Assembly (NCBI RefSeq): GCF_002234575.2
Contig: NZ_CP022464.2
Coordinates: forward strand, 2,046,001-2,110,000
Direction: 5' to 3'
Source of the DNA: Enterocloster bolteae
GTDB taxonomy: Bacteria; Bacillota; Clostridia; Lachnospirales; Lachnospiraceae
DNA length: 64,000 bases
Under the pieces are notes generated by a model. The model made no database searches. It saw only the letters and a list, made by a program, of their open reading frames with translations, and was not told the DNA's origin. The position numbers and the translations under genes are program-made. The stretch's first letter is position 1, and every line of letters begins with the position of its first letter. Positions 45,932-55,236 of the stretch are shown here, in pieces.

Positions 45932-47395
45932 ATGAAACCACAGGAAACAAAATTTACATTTGTATATAACGAAATTAAACAGCGCATTTTGGAGGGCCAG
46001 ATACTTCCTGGAAATTCTTTATTATCTTCAAGGATGTATTGCGAGCAGTTTCATGTAAGCAGATACACGATTAACCATGTTTTTGAAGCATTGCGGGAAG
46101 AAGGGCTGATTGAGATTCAGCCCCGCCTTGCTCCAATCGTTGTTTCAGGAAAAGATACGCCTGATTCATTGAATACTGTTTTTGAAATTTTGAAGCAAAA
46201 GCAGACTATATTGCAGGTATATCAGACCTTTACGCTAATACTGCCATCCCTTTTTGTTTTTGCCCTGCAGGGCTGCGATGTGGAGATTATGCCGCACTAT
46301 AAACAGGCTATGAAGGTACTGCGTTTGGGGCGCCTTACCGGCGGATGGCGTATTCCTTCTAATTTGGGATATGATATATTAAGGATAGGAGGAAATCCCT
46401 TATTCGGCGAACTTTATTCTGCATTTGGCCTTTACAATAAGTTCTCATTTTTCATAGAGGAATGCCCCTGTTTCAGGAAACACTTTTTACAGAAGCCTGC
46501 ACCTGCGAACAGCGTTATTATAGACATATTAAAGGGCAAAGATCCGTCTGCAAAGCACCGCCAGTTATTAAATATGTATCAGGCTCTTACAGACTCCATT
46601 GAAAGCACACTAAAAAATTTAAGGGACACGACGCCTGAATGTCCTGTGCAAACGGGGGTGCCCTTTGCGTGGAATCCCATGCGCGGCCAGGATTATTATT
46701 ACTCGAAGATTGTTGACGACCTGAATCTGAAAATCGGCCTTGGAGAATATTCGATTGGCATGTATCTTCCATATGAAAAGCAGCTGGCCGGACAGTATAA
46801 TGTCTCTTTATCCACTGTCAGAAAGGCATTGTCAGAACTGGAACAGAGAGGGTTCGTAAAAACATTAAATGGCAAAGGCACTATTGTTATAGAACCGGAT
46901 GATACTAAAATTCACCGGCTGGCTCTTAATTCCGGATATGTAGAAAAGGCATTGCGCTACCTTCATGCCCTGCAGCTCATGGCCCTGCTGATTCGCCCGG
47001 CGGCTTTGGAGGCAGCTTTGCGGTTCACCAGAGATGAGCTGGACGAGTTGGCGGACAGATTTACATCTCCCGGTTCCGCTTATCTGGCAGATATGTTGGA
47101 AGCCATACTAAAACATACCACACTGGAACCTTTATATGTTATATTATCTGAAACCAATCATCTTCTTGAATGGGGGCATCATTTTGCTTATTATCCGTCC
47201 AAGAGGCGTACACTTTCGCATCTCAATAAACAAGTTATCGCTGCGTTCCGGCAATTAAACCAGGGTAACGCGGATTCCTTTGCAGATGGTATAGCGGATT
47301 GCTACTGTTATATCTTGGTTTGTATGAAGAAGCATATGACAGAAAAATATAAGTTTTCTAACGCGTCTAATATTCGGATTCCTGAAAAATACTAA
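45932..47395 (+). CDS. transcription regulator with two GntR-type helix-turn-helix domains
   Basis: A 487-residue protein with the same layout and length as the one at 6837-8306. The first winged helix is at about 5-70 (FHVSRYTINHVFEALREEGL) and the second at about 253-325 (YNVSLSTVRKALSELEQRGF), with helical regions of ~170 and ~160 residues after each. A WNP segment before the second domain corresponds to WNS in the other copy. The long helical parts match no effector domain I know. It is divergent from the hybrid kinase at 43197-45755. Start ATG 45932 follows AGAGGAGATACG. Confidence 0.85.
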   Translation: MKPQETKFTFVYNEIKQRILEGQILPGNSLLSSRMYCEQFHVSRYTINHVFEALREEGLIEIQPRLAPIVVSGKDTPDSLNTVFEILKQKQTILQVYQTFTLILPSLFVFALQGCDVEIMPHYKQAMKVLRLGRLTGGWRIPSNLGYDILRIGGNPLFGELYSAFGLYNKFSFFIEECPCFRKHFLQKPAPANSVIIDILKGKDPSAKHRQLLNMYQALTDSIESTLKNLRDTTPECPVQTGVPFAWNPMRGQDYYYSKIVDDLNLKIGLGEYSIGMYLPYEKQLAGQYNVSLSTVRKALSELEQRGFVKTLNGKGTIVIEPDDTKIHRLALNSGYVEKALRYLHALQLMALLIRPAALEAALRFTRDELDELADRFTSPGSAYLADMLEAILKHTTLEPLYVILSETNHLLEWGHHFAYYPSKRRTLSHLNKQVIAAFRQLNQGNADSFADGIADCYCYILVCMKKHMTEKYKFSNASNIRIPEKY

Positions 47396-47606
47396 CATTT
47401 TATATTCACATATGAAAAGCAGCTGATTCATTATGAACCAGCCTCTTTTTTTATTAAAAAGGCGGGAAGGTATATTTGAGCGGAAATCAAATAGTAAATT
47501 CCCTTCCGGCACATTGGCGGTAAATTGGTCTTTAAGCAAAAGAAAGTTGATGATATAGTAAAACCATAAAGTTGATTCGCGGTAAGGCTTAGTAAGAAAC
47601 ACACAA
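47396..47606. other. intergenic stretch before the PTS cluster
   Basis: No convincing gene is seen. Near 47441-47463 a run CCTCTTTTTTTATTAAAAAGG can fold into a short AT-rich hairpin that may end the upstream transcript. The stretch ends at the promoter of the PTS cluster. Confidence 0.4.
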
Positions 47607-47635
47607 TGGACAGCGGATAATTCATGAATTATAAA
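47607..47635 (+). promoter_or_regulatory. sigma-A-type promoter of the PTS cluster
   Basis: TGGACA at 47607-47612 and TATAAA at 47630-47635 are spaced by 17 nt. The leader to ATG 47704 is about 60 nt and contains TTAGGAGG. Confidence 0.55.
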
Positions 47636-47703
47636 ACAAAAAAACAAGGCGCCATCATATGAATCTGATCACTTCTTATGAATGGTAATTAGGAGGTTTA
47701 TCA

Positions 47704-48348
47704 ATGGCTCAAATACTACCGTCAATTTTTGGAGCAGATATTCTGCGGTTAAAGGATGAGATTGAATTTCTGGAACGTGAAAACACGGCTATCCTGCATG
47801 TGGATATGATGGACGGCAACTTCGTCTCTAACATTGCCTTCGGGCCAAACCAGATAGGGGCTATGAAAAAGGCATCTAAAATGATGTTTGATGTGCACAT
47901 GATGATTGACCATCCAAAGGACCATCTGGATGATGTGATTGCCACGGGAGCCGAGATGATATCGGTCCACTATGAGTCCACGCCTCACATCCATAACATG
48001 ATCCAGCGCATCAAAAAAGCAGGAAGAAAGGCCGGAGTCGTACTCAACCCGGGCACACCGGAGTCAGTGCTTGAATACTTGCTGGATGATATTGACTATG
48101 TTCTTATCATGACCATCAATCCGGGGACACCTGGCCAGACATTCATAGAAAAGAGCCTTGAAAAGATTGCCAATCTGAAAAAAATGATTGGCAGCCGTCC
48201 CATCCAGATTGAGGTGGACGGAGGCGTCAATGATGTTATAGCAAAGCAGGTGGCCGGTGCAGGAGCCGAGCTGATTGTAGTCGGCGGATATCTCTTTGGA
48301 GGCAATCCCGACGAGCGCTACAGCATACTGCGGGAAGCAGTGAAATAG
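47704..48348 (+). CDS. ribulose-phosphate 3-epimerase family protein (possibly allulose-6-phosphate epimerase)
   Basis: A 214-residue TIM barrel with RPE-family metal and substrate motifs: LHVDMMDGNFVSN, FDVHMMIDHP, VLNPGTP, MTINPGTPGQ and IEVDGGVND. It would move the C3 hydroxyl of a ketose phosphate. As first gene of a PTS sugar-alcohol cluster it is more likely to act on a hexulose 6-phosphate, as AlsE does, than on ribulose 5-phosphate. Start ATG 47704 follows TTAGGAGG. Confidence 0.82.
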   Translation: MAQILPSIFGADILRLKDEIEFLERENTAILHVDMMDGNFVSNIAFGPNQIGAMKKASKMMFDVHMMIDHPKDHLDDVIATGAEMISVHYESTPHIHNMIQRIKKAGRKAGVVLNPGTPESVLEYLLDDIDYVLIMTINPGTPGQTFIEKSLEKIANLKKMIGSRPIQIEVDGGVNDVIAKQVAGAGAELIVVGGYLFGGNPDERYSILREAVK

Positions 48349-48412
48349 AAGCTGCGGCAGGGCTATGGAACGATAAGCATGACACCACAAGAATAGAGAG
48401 GATGGTATAAAG

Positions 48413-49165
48413 ATGAAAAAATTTGAGGGAAAAGTGGTATTGGTGACAGGAGCAGGACATGGAATCGGAAAGCAGATCGCAGTACAGTTTGCAGAGCAGG
48501 GAGCTAATACCGTAATTGTTGATTATAATGTGGAATTCGGTACAGAGACAGCAGAAGAAATCACACGTGATTATGTGAAGTCTCTGTTTGTCCAGGCGGA
48601 TGTGTCAAAGCCGGAAGATATGGACCATGTGCGGGAGAAAGTATTTGAGGAGTTCGGACGGATTGACACCCTTGTCCTCAACGCCGGGGTGGCCTTCAAA
48701 AAGAAGGTAAATGAATTTACATTTGAGGAGTGGAACAGGACCATCAGCATAAACTTAAACGGTCTGTTCAATACCGTAAAGGCGTTTTACAATGATTTCC
48801 TCACAAACCACGGTTCCATCGTATACATCAGTTCCGGTTCAGCCTTAAGCGGTACAGGCGGAGCCGTGGCCTATCCGGCCTCCAAGGCAGGCGGCGAAGG
48901 GCTGATGCGCGGACTGGCAAAGGAGCTTGGACCAAAAGGCGTAAATGTCAATATCATCGCGCCGCGCCTGATTGACACAGGGGATATGATGCGTGTAAAT
49001 TATCCCACCCAGGCAGAGCTGGACGCTGTTCTGGAAAAGATTCCTGTGCGCCGCTACGGTACGGTCCGGGATGTTGCAAACCTGGCGGTGTTCCTGGCTG
49101 ACAAGGACAATTCATACATCCAGGGGCAGACGATCCTTCTTGACGGCGGCCGTACCATAGCCTGA
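48413..49165 (+). CDS. SDR-family dehydrogenase (sugar-alcohol phosphate type)
   Basis: A 250-residue short-chain dehydrogenase. The nucleotide motif is TGAGHGIG (12-19), then LVLNAGVA, and the catalytic Tyr154 and Lys158 are in YPASKAGG. The Asp after the second strand (IVDYN) favours NAD. Its likely role is oxidation of the hexitol phosphate made by the PTS to a hexulose phosphate. The family call is sure; the substrate comes from context. Confidence 0.88.
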   Translation: MKKFEGKVVLVTGAGHGIGKQIAVQFAEQGANTVIVDYNVEFGTETAEEITRDYVKSLFVQADVSKPEDMDHVREKVFEEFGRIDTLVLNAGVAFKKKVNEFTFEEWNRTISINLNGLFNTVKAFYNDFLTNHGSIVYISSGSALSGTGGAVAYPASKAGGEGLMRGLAKELGPKGVNVNIIAPRLIDTGDMMRVNYPTQAELDAVLEKIPVRRYGTVRDVANLAVFLADKDNSYIQGQTILLDGGRTIA

Positions 49166-49207
49166 TTTTAATAAAGAAGGTTTACAGATAAAAAGAGGGG
49201 GTATAAA

Positions 49208-50473
49208 ATGGAGGCAATATTAGGATTTTTTCAGGAATTTATCAATTTAGGCGCAGCCATACTTCTGCCGGTTGTCATAGCCATATTAGGAAAATTCTTT
49301 GGGATGAAGCTGGGCCATGCCATCAAGTCCGGATTACTGGTGGGAATCGGTTTCCAGGGACTGGTTCTGGCGGTCAACCTGCTGATTACAACAATACAGC
49401 CGGTCATGGACTACTATAAGGCGCTGGGGTCGGGATATGACGCTCTGGAGGTTGGGTTTGCAGCGCTGGGGGCTGCATCCTGGACCGTTCCCTTTGCCGT
49501 GTTTGTCATCCCGGCCATCATAATTGTGAATCTGATTCTGGTGCGCCTGAAGATTACAAAGGTACTGAATGTGGATATCTGGAATTTCATGCATTTTCTT
49601 GTACCCGGCGCATTGGCATATGCCCTGTCAGGAAACGCAGTTATCGGTTTCCTGGTAGCCGTGGGGTGCGGCATCGTTGCATTGTTCTTTTCCCAGTGGC
49701 TGGCCCCGAAGTGGGGGGAATTCTTCGGACTGGAAGGAACCACCTGTACCACGCTGGCGTTCTGCGCCTGGGTATATCCTGTTACATATGGACTCAATAA
49801 AATCATTGACCTGATTCCCGGCCTGAGGGACGTGGATGTCAATGTGGATAAGCTGGGAAAGAAACTGGGAATCTTTGGAGACCCAGCGGTCATCGGACTG
49901 CTGGTGGGCGTATTCCTGGCCTTGCTGACCAGACAGGACCTGGGGGCGTTACTGACCATCGGCATGGGTGTCGCGGCATCCATGGTGCTGATTCCCAGAA
50001 TGGTAAGCGTTATGATGGAAGGTCTGACTCCCATGGGCAATGCTGCCAATGATTACATGCACAGGAAGATTGGCGATGACGCGGATATTTACATCGGTAT
50101 GGACATCGCCCTTGGATTGGGAGACCCGGCCTGTATCACATGCTCGGCCATTATGATACCGGTCACCATCCTCCTGGCATTCCTGATTCCCGATATGAGG
50201 TTTTTCCCTCTGGGAATCCTGGCAGAGGTTTGCTATCTGGCTCCTATGTGTGTGCTGACCAGTAAGGGAAATATATTCAGGACTCTGATCTGCATGACAG
50301 TCATGATGTTCATTACCTTGTTCTTTGCGAACATGTTTATACCCGAAGCAACGCAGATGCTGTCTGTCACCGGCGTTAAATTTGAAGGACTGGTAACCGC
50401 ATCCCACTTTGGCTGGAACCCGGGCAACCTGTTGGTATCCCTGCTGCACAGACTGTTTGGAATGCTTGGTTAA
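49208..50473 (+). CDS. gatC: PTS galactitol-type membrane component EIIC
   Basis: A 421-residue membrane protein of the GatC family, with about ten hydrophobic segments. Recognisable parts are LPVVIAILGKFFGMKLGHAI near the N-terminus and VSVMMEGLTPMGNAANDYM with YIGMDIALGLGDPA later. It moves the sugar alcohol across the membrane while EIIB phosphorylates it. Galactitol-type permeases accept several hexitols and pentitols. Start ATG 49208 follows AGAGGGGG. Confidence 0.92.
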   Translation: MEAILGFFQEFINLGAAILLPVVIAILGKFFGMKLGHAIKSGLLVGIGFQGLVLAVNLLITTIQPVMDYYKALGSGYDALEVGFAALGAASWTVPFAVFVIPAIIIVNLILVRLKITKVLNVDIWNFMHFLVPGALAYALSGNAVIGFLVAVGCGIVALFFSQWLAPKWGEFFGLEGTTCTTLAFCAWVYPVTYGLNKIIDLIPGLRDVDVNVDKLGKKLGIFGDPAVIGLLVGVFLALLTRQDLGALLTIGMGVAASMVLIPRMVSVMMEGLTPMGNAANDYMHRKIGDDADIYIGMDIALGLGDPACITCSAIMIPVTILLAFLIPDMRFFPLGILAEVCYLAPMCVLTSKGNIFRTLICMTVMMFITLFFANMFIPEATQMLSVTGVKFEGLVTASHFGWNPGNLLVSLLHRLFGMLG

Positions 50474-50488
50474 GAATAGGAGATTAGT

Positions 50489-50929
50489 ATGAAAAATAGA
50501 TATTTAGTGATTCACGGTTTTGCCAGGGACAGATATGAGGCAATCACCATGTGCGGTGAGGCTCTGTATAAGGAAGGACTTGTCAGCGAACAGTTTGGGA
50601 CTCTGTGCGTGGAACGGGAGAAGAATTACCCTACAGGACTGCCCACGGAGATTCCTACAGCCATCCCGCATGCCAAAGATGAGAGCATCACACAAAACAG
50701 TGTTTGTTTCCTCAAACTGGACCGGCCTGTTTCTTTTAAGCGGATGGATGACGATACCCAGGATGTCAGTACAGATATGATTTTCAACCTGGCAATCAAG
50801 GATCCCAATGAACATCTTCAGGCGCTGCAGAACATGATGGGTTTTTTAAATGATTCGGAAGCTCTGTTAAAATGCAAGAGCCTTTCAGACGAGGAACTGA
50901 TTGAATACTTACAGGAAAAGATAGGATAG
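50489..50929 (+). CDS. gatA: PTS galactitol-type EIIA component
   Basis: A 146-residue EIIA of the fructose/galactitol superfamily. The phospho-acceptor is His61 in AIPHAKDE. It takes phosphate from HPr and passes it to the EIIB protein encoded at 51598. The start follows AATAGGAGATTAGT. Confidence 0.92.
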   Translation: MKNRYLVIHGFARDRYEAITMCGEALYKEGLVSEQFGTLCVEREKNYPTGLPTEIPTAIPHAKDESITQNSVCFLKLDRPVSFKRMDDDTQDVSTDMIFNLAIKDPNEHLQALQNMMGFLNDSEALLKCKSLSDEELIEYLQEKIG

Positions 50930-50974
50930 TCAGGGAAATCCCTTTCACGTAAGAGATGAAAAAGGAGATTGGTT

Positions 50975-51514
50975 ATGGAATTAATGGATATTGTCGCTGA
51001 ATTAAAGAATGCTTCCGTGCAGATGCCGGAAGAAAAAATCGACCAGTTCATAGAGGCGGTTGACACTCATGAGCGAATCTTTGTATACGGGACCGGAAGG
51101 TCCGGCCTGATGTTAAAAGCGCTGGCCATGAGACTGATGCAGATGGGATATCAGTCCTATGTGGTGGGGGAGACCACAACTCCTTCCGTGGGAAAAGGGG
51201 ACCTGTTGATTGTGGCTTCGGCTTCCGGAGAGACACAGAGCGTGTGCAGCGCGGCAGACGACGGGGCTAAGCAGGGAACCGACGTGCTGGTGATCACCGG
51301 CAGCAAGGAATCCACACTGAGCAGGAACCATGAGCCGCTTATCCGGATTGAGGCCGCCACCAAGTTTTCTGAGTCAAAGGCAAGCATCCAGCCTCTGGGC
51401 AGTTTGTTTGAGCAGATGCTGCTGCTGATTTTTGACGCGGTCATCCTTAAGATGAGTTCAAAAAATGCGGATACGAACAAGAAGATGGCAAAGCGCCATG
51501 CAAGCATCGAATAG
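50975..51514 (+). CDS. SIS-domain isomerase like 6-phospho-3-hexuloisomerase
   Basis: A 179-residue SIS protein. I chose ATG 50975, behind AAAGGAGA. It carries VYGTGRSGLMLKALAMRL, YVVGETTTPSVGKGDLL and VASASGETQSV, which match the HxlB (PHI) signature closely, including the conserved C-terminal half with LGSLFEQM. PHI converts 3-hexulose 6-phosphate to fructose 6-phosphate. No hexulose-phosphate synthase is nearby, so it probably processes a 3-keto sugar phosphate made from the PTS product rather than fixing formaldehyde. It lies unusually between the EIIA and EIIB genes. Confidence 0.82.
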   Translation: MELMDIVAELKNASVQMPEEKIDQFIEAVDTHERIFVYGTGRSGLMLKALAMRLMQMGYQSYVVGETTTPSVGKGDLLIVASASGETQSVCSAADDGAKQGTDVLVITGSKESTLSRNHEPLIRIEAATKFSESKASIQPLGSLFEQMLLLIFDAVILKMSSKNADTNKKMAKRHASIE

Positions 51515-51597
51515 TAAACCTTAAAGAATCCATGTATGGGGCGGGATATGAGTCATATAACATTAAACAATAACACTGTAGAAAAGGAGAAGGTATC

Positions 51598-51897
51598 ATG
51601 ACAAAAGAAATCAAAATTTTAGTAGCATGCGGCAGCGGAGTTGCGACTTCAACCATCGCACAGGAGGCAGTAAAGGAAATAGCGCAGAGGGCAGGGGTCA
51701 ATGCAAGGGTATTTAAGGCCACCATTGCGGAAGTGCCGGAGAGGCAGCACCATGTGGATATTGTGCTGACCACAGCCAATTACCGCCAGCCTCTGGAGAA
51801 GCCGTACATGAGCGTGTTCGGACTCATTTCCGGGGTCAATAAGGCCAATACGGAAAAGAAGCTGGAGGAGCTGATGAAGAAGGTTGCGGCGGAGTAA
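51598..51897 (+). CDS. gatB: PTS galactitol-type EIIB component
   Basis: A 99-residue protein with the EIIB phosphocysteine loop ACGSGVATSTIA, acceptor Cys11. It receives phosphate from the EIIA protein and transfers it to the incoming sugar alcohol at EIIC. Start ATG 51598 follows AAAAGGAGAAGGTATC. Confidence 0.92.
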   Translation: MTKEIKILVACGSGVATSTIAQEAVKEIAQRAGVNARVFKATIAEVPERQHHVDIVLTTANYRQPLEKPYMSVFGLISGVNKANTEKKLEELMKKVAAE

Positions 51898-52108
51898 AGC
51901 GCAGCCGTTCAGACATAAGGTTGATGAAGTGCAAAAGGGAGAGTATATAAAATATAAAATGGTCCGGTTTCCAGGTGCTTGAAGGGAATAGCCGGATTTA
52001 AGGGAAAAGACTTTGCGGCGCCTCCGGATCAGGGGACGCTGCAGATGTCGTGTAGAGACGCAGCAGTCCATCTGGCCGGTTGGACTAATTTGAAAGTGGT
52101 GGGTGTAA

Positions 52109-54187
52109 ATGAAAAAGAGAAGTACCGAGATATTACAGCGGCTTCTGAAGAATCCAAACGAGGAGCTGAGCCTGAAAAAACTGACAGATGACTATAACAT
52201 AACTGAAAAGACCTTAAAAGGCGATGTGCAGGAGCTTGTGGAATTTGCCAGGGAATCCGGTTTCGGACACTCTGTATACTGGGACAACCACATACTGCGT
52301 CTGGATGACCGAAAGCATATCAGTGAGTTCATGGACGCAGTGTATTCCATGGATCCATACCAGTATAAAATGTCGCTGGAGGAGCGGAAGGTTTATATTA
52401 TCATTGAATTACTCTGCCATGATGGTTATTATTCCATGCAGCAGCTGGCAGACGAACTGTATGTCACCAGGAATACCATCATAAATGACTGCAGGCTGGT
52501 GGATGAATATGTAAAAAAATATGGGATTATCTTTGTGGCCAAAAGTAAGAAGGGAATCCTGCTCCAGACAGAGGAGGATAAGACCCGCGGGCTGCTGATT
52601 GACATATTTAAGGGTCTGATTCCATCCATAAAATGCGAGAAGGATTTTTTTGTACGTTTTATTATAAGGCGGGCGGGGTTTATCTGCCCTCTTACAGATG
52701 TCATCTATTATATGAACTGTTTCACCAAGGACAACAATATCATATTTGCAAAGGATGTATTTTTTGAAATTGCCATCTGCATCTTTGTCCTGCTCAACCG
52801 GTTAGAGCAGACCGGATTTGCAGAGAATTCCACAGAACCCGGCCTGCCCCAGCTGCAGCTGGACACCATTGGCAATATGATACATTATGTGGCGGAGGAG
52901 CTGGGATACTCAGCCATAGGGCATAACGGGATTCTGGTTATGGAGAGGCAGATTCTTCTGAGAAATCTGCATCCCCAGGTACAGAGCATCAATGATTTTG
53001 AGCTCTATGGTGTGATCTGCCATTTCCTGCTGGAAATCAGCCGGGAAATAGATGTGGATATCCAGTCAGACAATCTGCTGGTGGAATCGCTGATTTCCCA
53101 TGTAAAGGGCATGAATAACTGGAATGACGCGGATTATGACTGGGACATAGGGTATGAGACCTCCGGGGAGTTCCCGCGTATCAGGGAGCTTGCGGAGGAT
53201 AAGTTCTGCATATTGGAGAAGTACCTCCAATACAGCCTTACACCCAAGATGAAAGACAGCATTATTATCCATATATGCGCGGCCCTGCTGAGAGGGAGGA
53301 AGAACAGCAGCCCCCTGGGAGTTATTATATCCTGCCCAGGAAGCATGGCTACCAGCAAGTATCTGGAAGCCCAGATTAAGAATTACTTCAATTTTTATGT
53401 GGTGGACACCATGACCACCAGACAGGTGGAGGCGTCAAAGGGCTGTTTCGACCAGGTGGACTTTGTCATATCCACGGTACCGATTCAGGACTGCGTGCTG
53501 CCTGTGGCTGTGGTCAGCCCTTTGATCACGGTGGAGGATATCAACAAGATACAAAACCTTGCATTTAAACAGAAAAAGACTGTTCTGCCGGATGCCAGGG
53601 AGCGTTTTCCGGTGCTCTCAAAAATCTATGCGATCTATGATTCAGGGGACCGGCGGAAAATCGAATATCTGGACCGTGAACTCAAGCAGATTCTGGAGGA
53701 TGCCTTCTATGTAGAGTCCAAGATTGGAAAAGAGTTTGCGCTGCTCAACATGCTTAAAATAAAGTATATCAAGGCAAGGGACGGGAAAATGGCCTGGCGG
53801 GAGGCTATGAAGGCTGCCTCCGAGGACCTGATCAGAGACGGATACTTTGATGAACGTTATGTGCGGGAAGCCATTGGAAATGTGGAGGAGTACGGCAGTT
53901 ACATCATTGTAAATAAAGGAATCGCGCTGGCCCACGCCAGGAAGGAGAGCGGGGTATACGAGGACGGGCTCAGCCTCCTGGTATCAAAGGACGGTATCCT
54001 GTTTGATGAGGGCGAGACGGTTCACCTCTTGTTCTTCTTTTCGCAGAAAGGTGAAACGGACTATCTGGACCTGTTCAAGGAAATTATAAAATTAGGTAAA
54101 GACCAAAATGATGTTGACAGAATCAGAAATTTAACGGACAGCATGGAGATTTACCGCACCATGTGGGAGATATTATCCAGAAATTGA
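52109..54187 (+). CDS. PTS-controlled PRD transcriptional regulator
   Basis: A 692-residue regulator of the MtlR/LicR type. Two N-terminal helix-turn-helix regions (about 5-70 and 105-165, the second with MQQLADELYVTRNTIINDC) precede two PRD domains (about 180-400), an EIIB-like domain (about 405-490) with a Cys in ISCPGSMATS, and a C-terminal EIIA-like domain (about 540-690) with GIALAHAR. Such proteins sense the phosphorylation state of the PTS through these domains. As last gene of the cluster it probably activates it when the sugar alcohol is present. Start ATG 52109 has the modest site GGTGGGTG. Confidence 0.9.
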   Translation: MKKRSTEILQRLLKNPNEELSLKKLTDDYNITEKTLKGDVQELVEFARESGFGHSVYWDNHILRLDDRKHISEFMDAVYSMDPYQYKMSLEERKVYIIIELLCHDGYYSMQQLADELYVTRNTIINDCRLVDEYVKKYGIIFVAKSKKGILLQTEEDKTRGLLIDIFKGLIPSIKCEKDFFVRFIIRRAGFICPLTDVIYYMNCFTKDNNIIFAKDVFFEIAICIFVLLNRLEQTGFAENSTEPGLPQLQLDTIGNMIHYVAEELGYSAIGHNGILVMERQILLRNLHPQVQSINDFELYGVICHFLLEISREIDVDIQSDNLLVESLISHVKGMNNWNDADYDWDIGYETSGEFPRIRELAEDKFCILEKYLQYSLTPKMKDSIIIHICAALLRGRKNSSPLGVIISCPGSMATSKYLEAQIKNYFNFYVVDTMTTRQVEASKGCFDQVDFVISTVPIQDCVLPVAVVSPLITVEDINKIQNLAFKQKKTVLPDARERFPVLSKIYAIYDSGDRRKIEYLDRELKQILEDAFYVESKIGKEFALLNMLKIKYIKARDGKMAWREAMKAASEDLIRDGYFDERYVREAIGNVEEYGSYIIVNKGIALAHARKESGVYEDGLSLLVSKDGILFDEGETVHLLFFFSQKGETDYLDLFKEIIKLGKDQNDVDRIRNLTDSMEIYRTMWEILSRN

Positions 54188-54210
54188 TGCGGCGAAGTCT
54201 CTGTTTTTCA

Positions 54211-55236
54211 TTACTTGTCCATTGGAAGCCGGACTGTGAACACGGATCCCTCATCTGGCCGGCTCTCCACAGCAACTGTTCCATTGCACAGTGTGACAAT
54301 TTTTTTGACCAGGGCCAGCCCAAGGCCATTGCCCTCAATGTTGCGGTTCTGCTCACCCTGATAGAATTTGTCAAATATGTGGGACTGTACCTCCGGTGTC
54401 ATGCCGACGCCAGTGTCTTTGATACACACCTGAATGACTTCCGGTGTCTGACAGCAGCGGACGCTGATGGAACCTCCGGGTGGAGTGAATTTGACTGCAT
54501 TTGAAAAAAGGTTTGTCCATACCTGGAACATCAGGTTCTCATTGCCATAGTAAAGCGTTTCAGGCAGATCCATATCAATGTCCAGGTTTTTAGGTTCCCA
54601 CATAGGCGCCAGGCTGAGAAGAGCCTGGCGTATTTGTTCGTCCAGGAAAAAGGATTCCTTTTGGGAGACGATACCTTGATTCTCCAGTTTGGATATTTTC
54701 AGGATATTACCGGTCAGTACAGAGAGCTGCCGGGCGCTTTCAAGGATATGCCCGGAGTAGACATGGAGCTCGTCCGGGAGGGAGACTCCGTTTAACAAGG
54801 TGGCATAGCCCTCAATAGAGGTAAGGGGCGTCTTGAATTCATGCGACACATTTTGTATGAAGTCGGACTGGAGCATTTCCATGGAATTAAGTTCCTTTAC
54901 CATCTTGTTGAAGTTGGCGTTCATATTATACGCATAGGCATCCTCATGGTTTTCAGGAAGCCGGACGGTGAAATCCCCTTCAGCAACCCTTTGAAGAGCT
55001 TCGATCAGGTTTTGGATGGGAACCAGAAGACGCTTTGACACGATGAGAATCAGGGAAACAGATACCAGTATAGCTGCTATCAGCAGGGATATAAGCGGAA
55101 ACAGGCGGGCGGTGACGCTGTGTATATCCGATGAAAAAAATCGGAAGGAAAGCGTACCTGTTATAAAAACCATAACAAACATGATTATGATGACATGGAT
55201 TGAAAGACTAAGCCACAGTCTGATACCGTTCTTCAT
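54211..55236 (-). CDS. two-component sensor histidine kinase
   Basis: A 341-residue kinase with two membrane helices (about 10-31 and 44-66) and only a very short outer loop, so it may sense the membrane itself. A HAMP linker (67-118) is followed by HisKA with His132 (NVSHEFKTPLTSIEGY) and HATPase with NLFSNAVKFTPPGG, KDTGVGM and GNGLGLALVK. Its start overlaps the stop of the response regulator by four bases. The pair is divergent from the TetR/RND efflux operon and may respond to cell-envelope stress. Confidence 0.93.
   Translation of the reverse strand: MKNGIRLWLSLSIHVIIIMFVMVFITGTLSFRFFSSDIHSVTARLFPLISLLIAAILVSVSLILIVSKRLLVPIQNLIEALQRVAEGDFTVRLPENHEDAYAYNMNANFNKMVKELNSMEMLQSDFIQNVSHEFKTPLTSIEGYATLLNGVSLPDELHVYSGHILESARQLSVLTGNILKISKLENQGIVSQKESFFLDEQIRQALLSLAPMWEPKNLDIDMDLPETLYYGNENLMFQVWTNLFSNAVKFTPPGGSISVRCCQTPEVIQVCIKDTGVGMTPEVQSHIFDKFYQGEQNRNIEGNGLGLALVKKIVTLCNGTVAVESRPDEGSVFTVRLPMDK

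Noticed and set aside
47704..48348. Housekeeping ribulose-phosphate 3-epimerase (rpe)
   Set aside because: It leads a PTS sugar-alcohol cluster and differs from typical Rpe at several motif positions, so a specialised epimerase is more likely.
50975..51514. Formaldehyde-fixing ribulose monophosphate pathway
   Set aside because: The isomerase looks like HxlB, but no hexulose-phosphate synthase is present; the epimerase at 47704 has RPE rather than HPS motifs.
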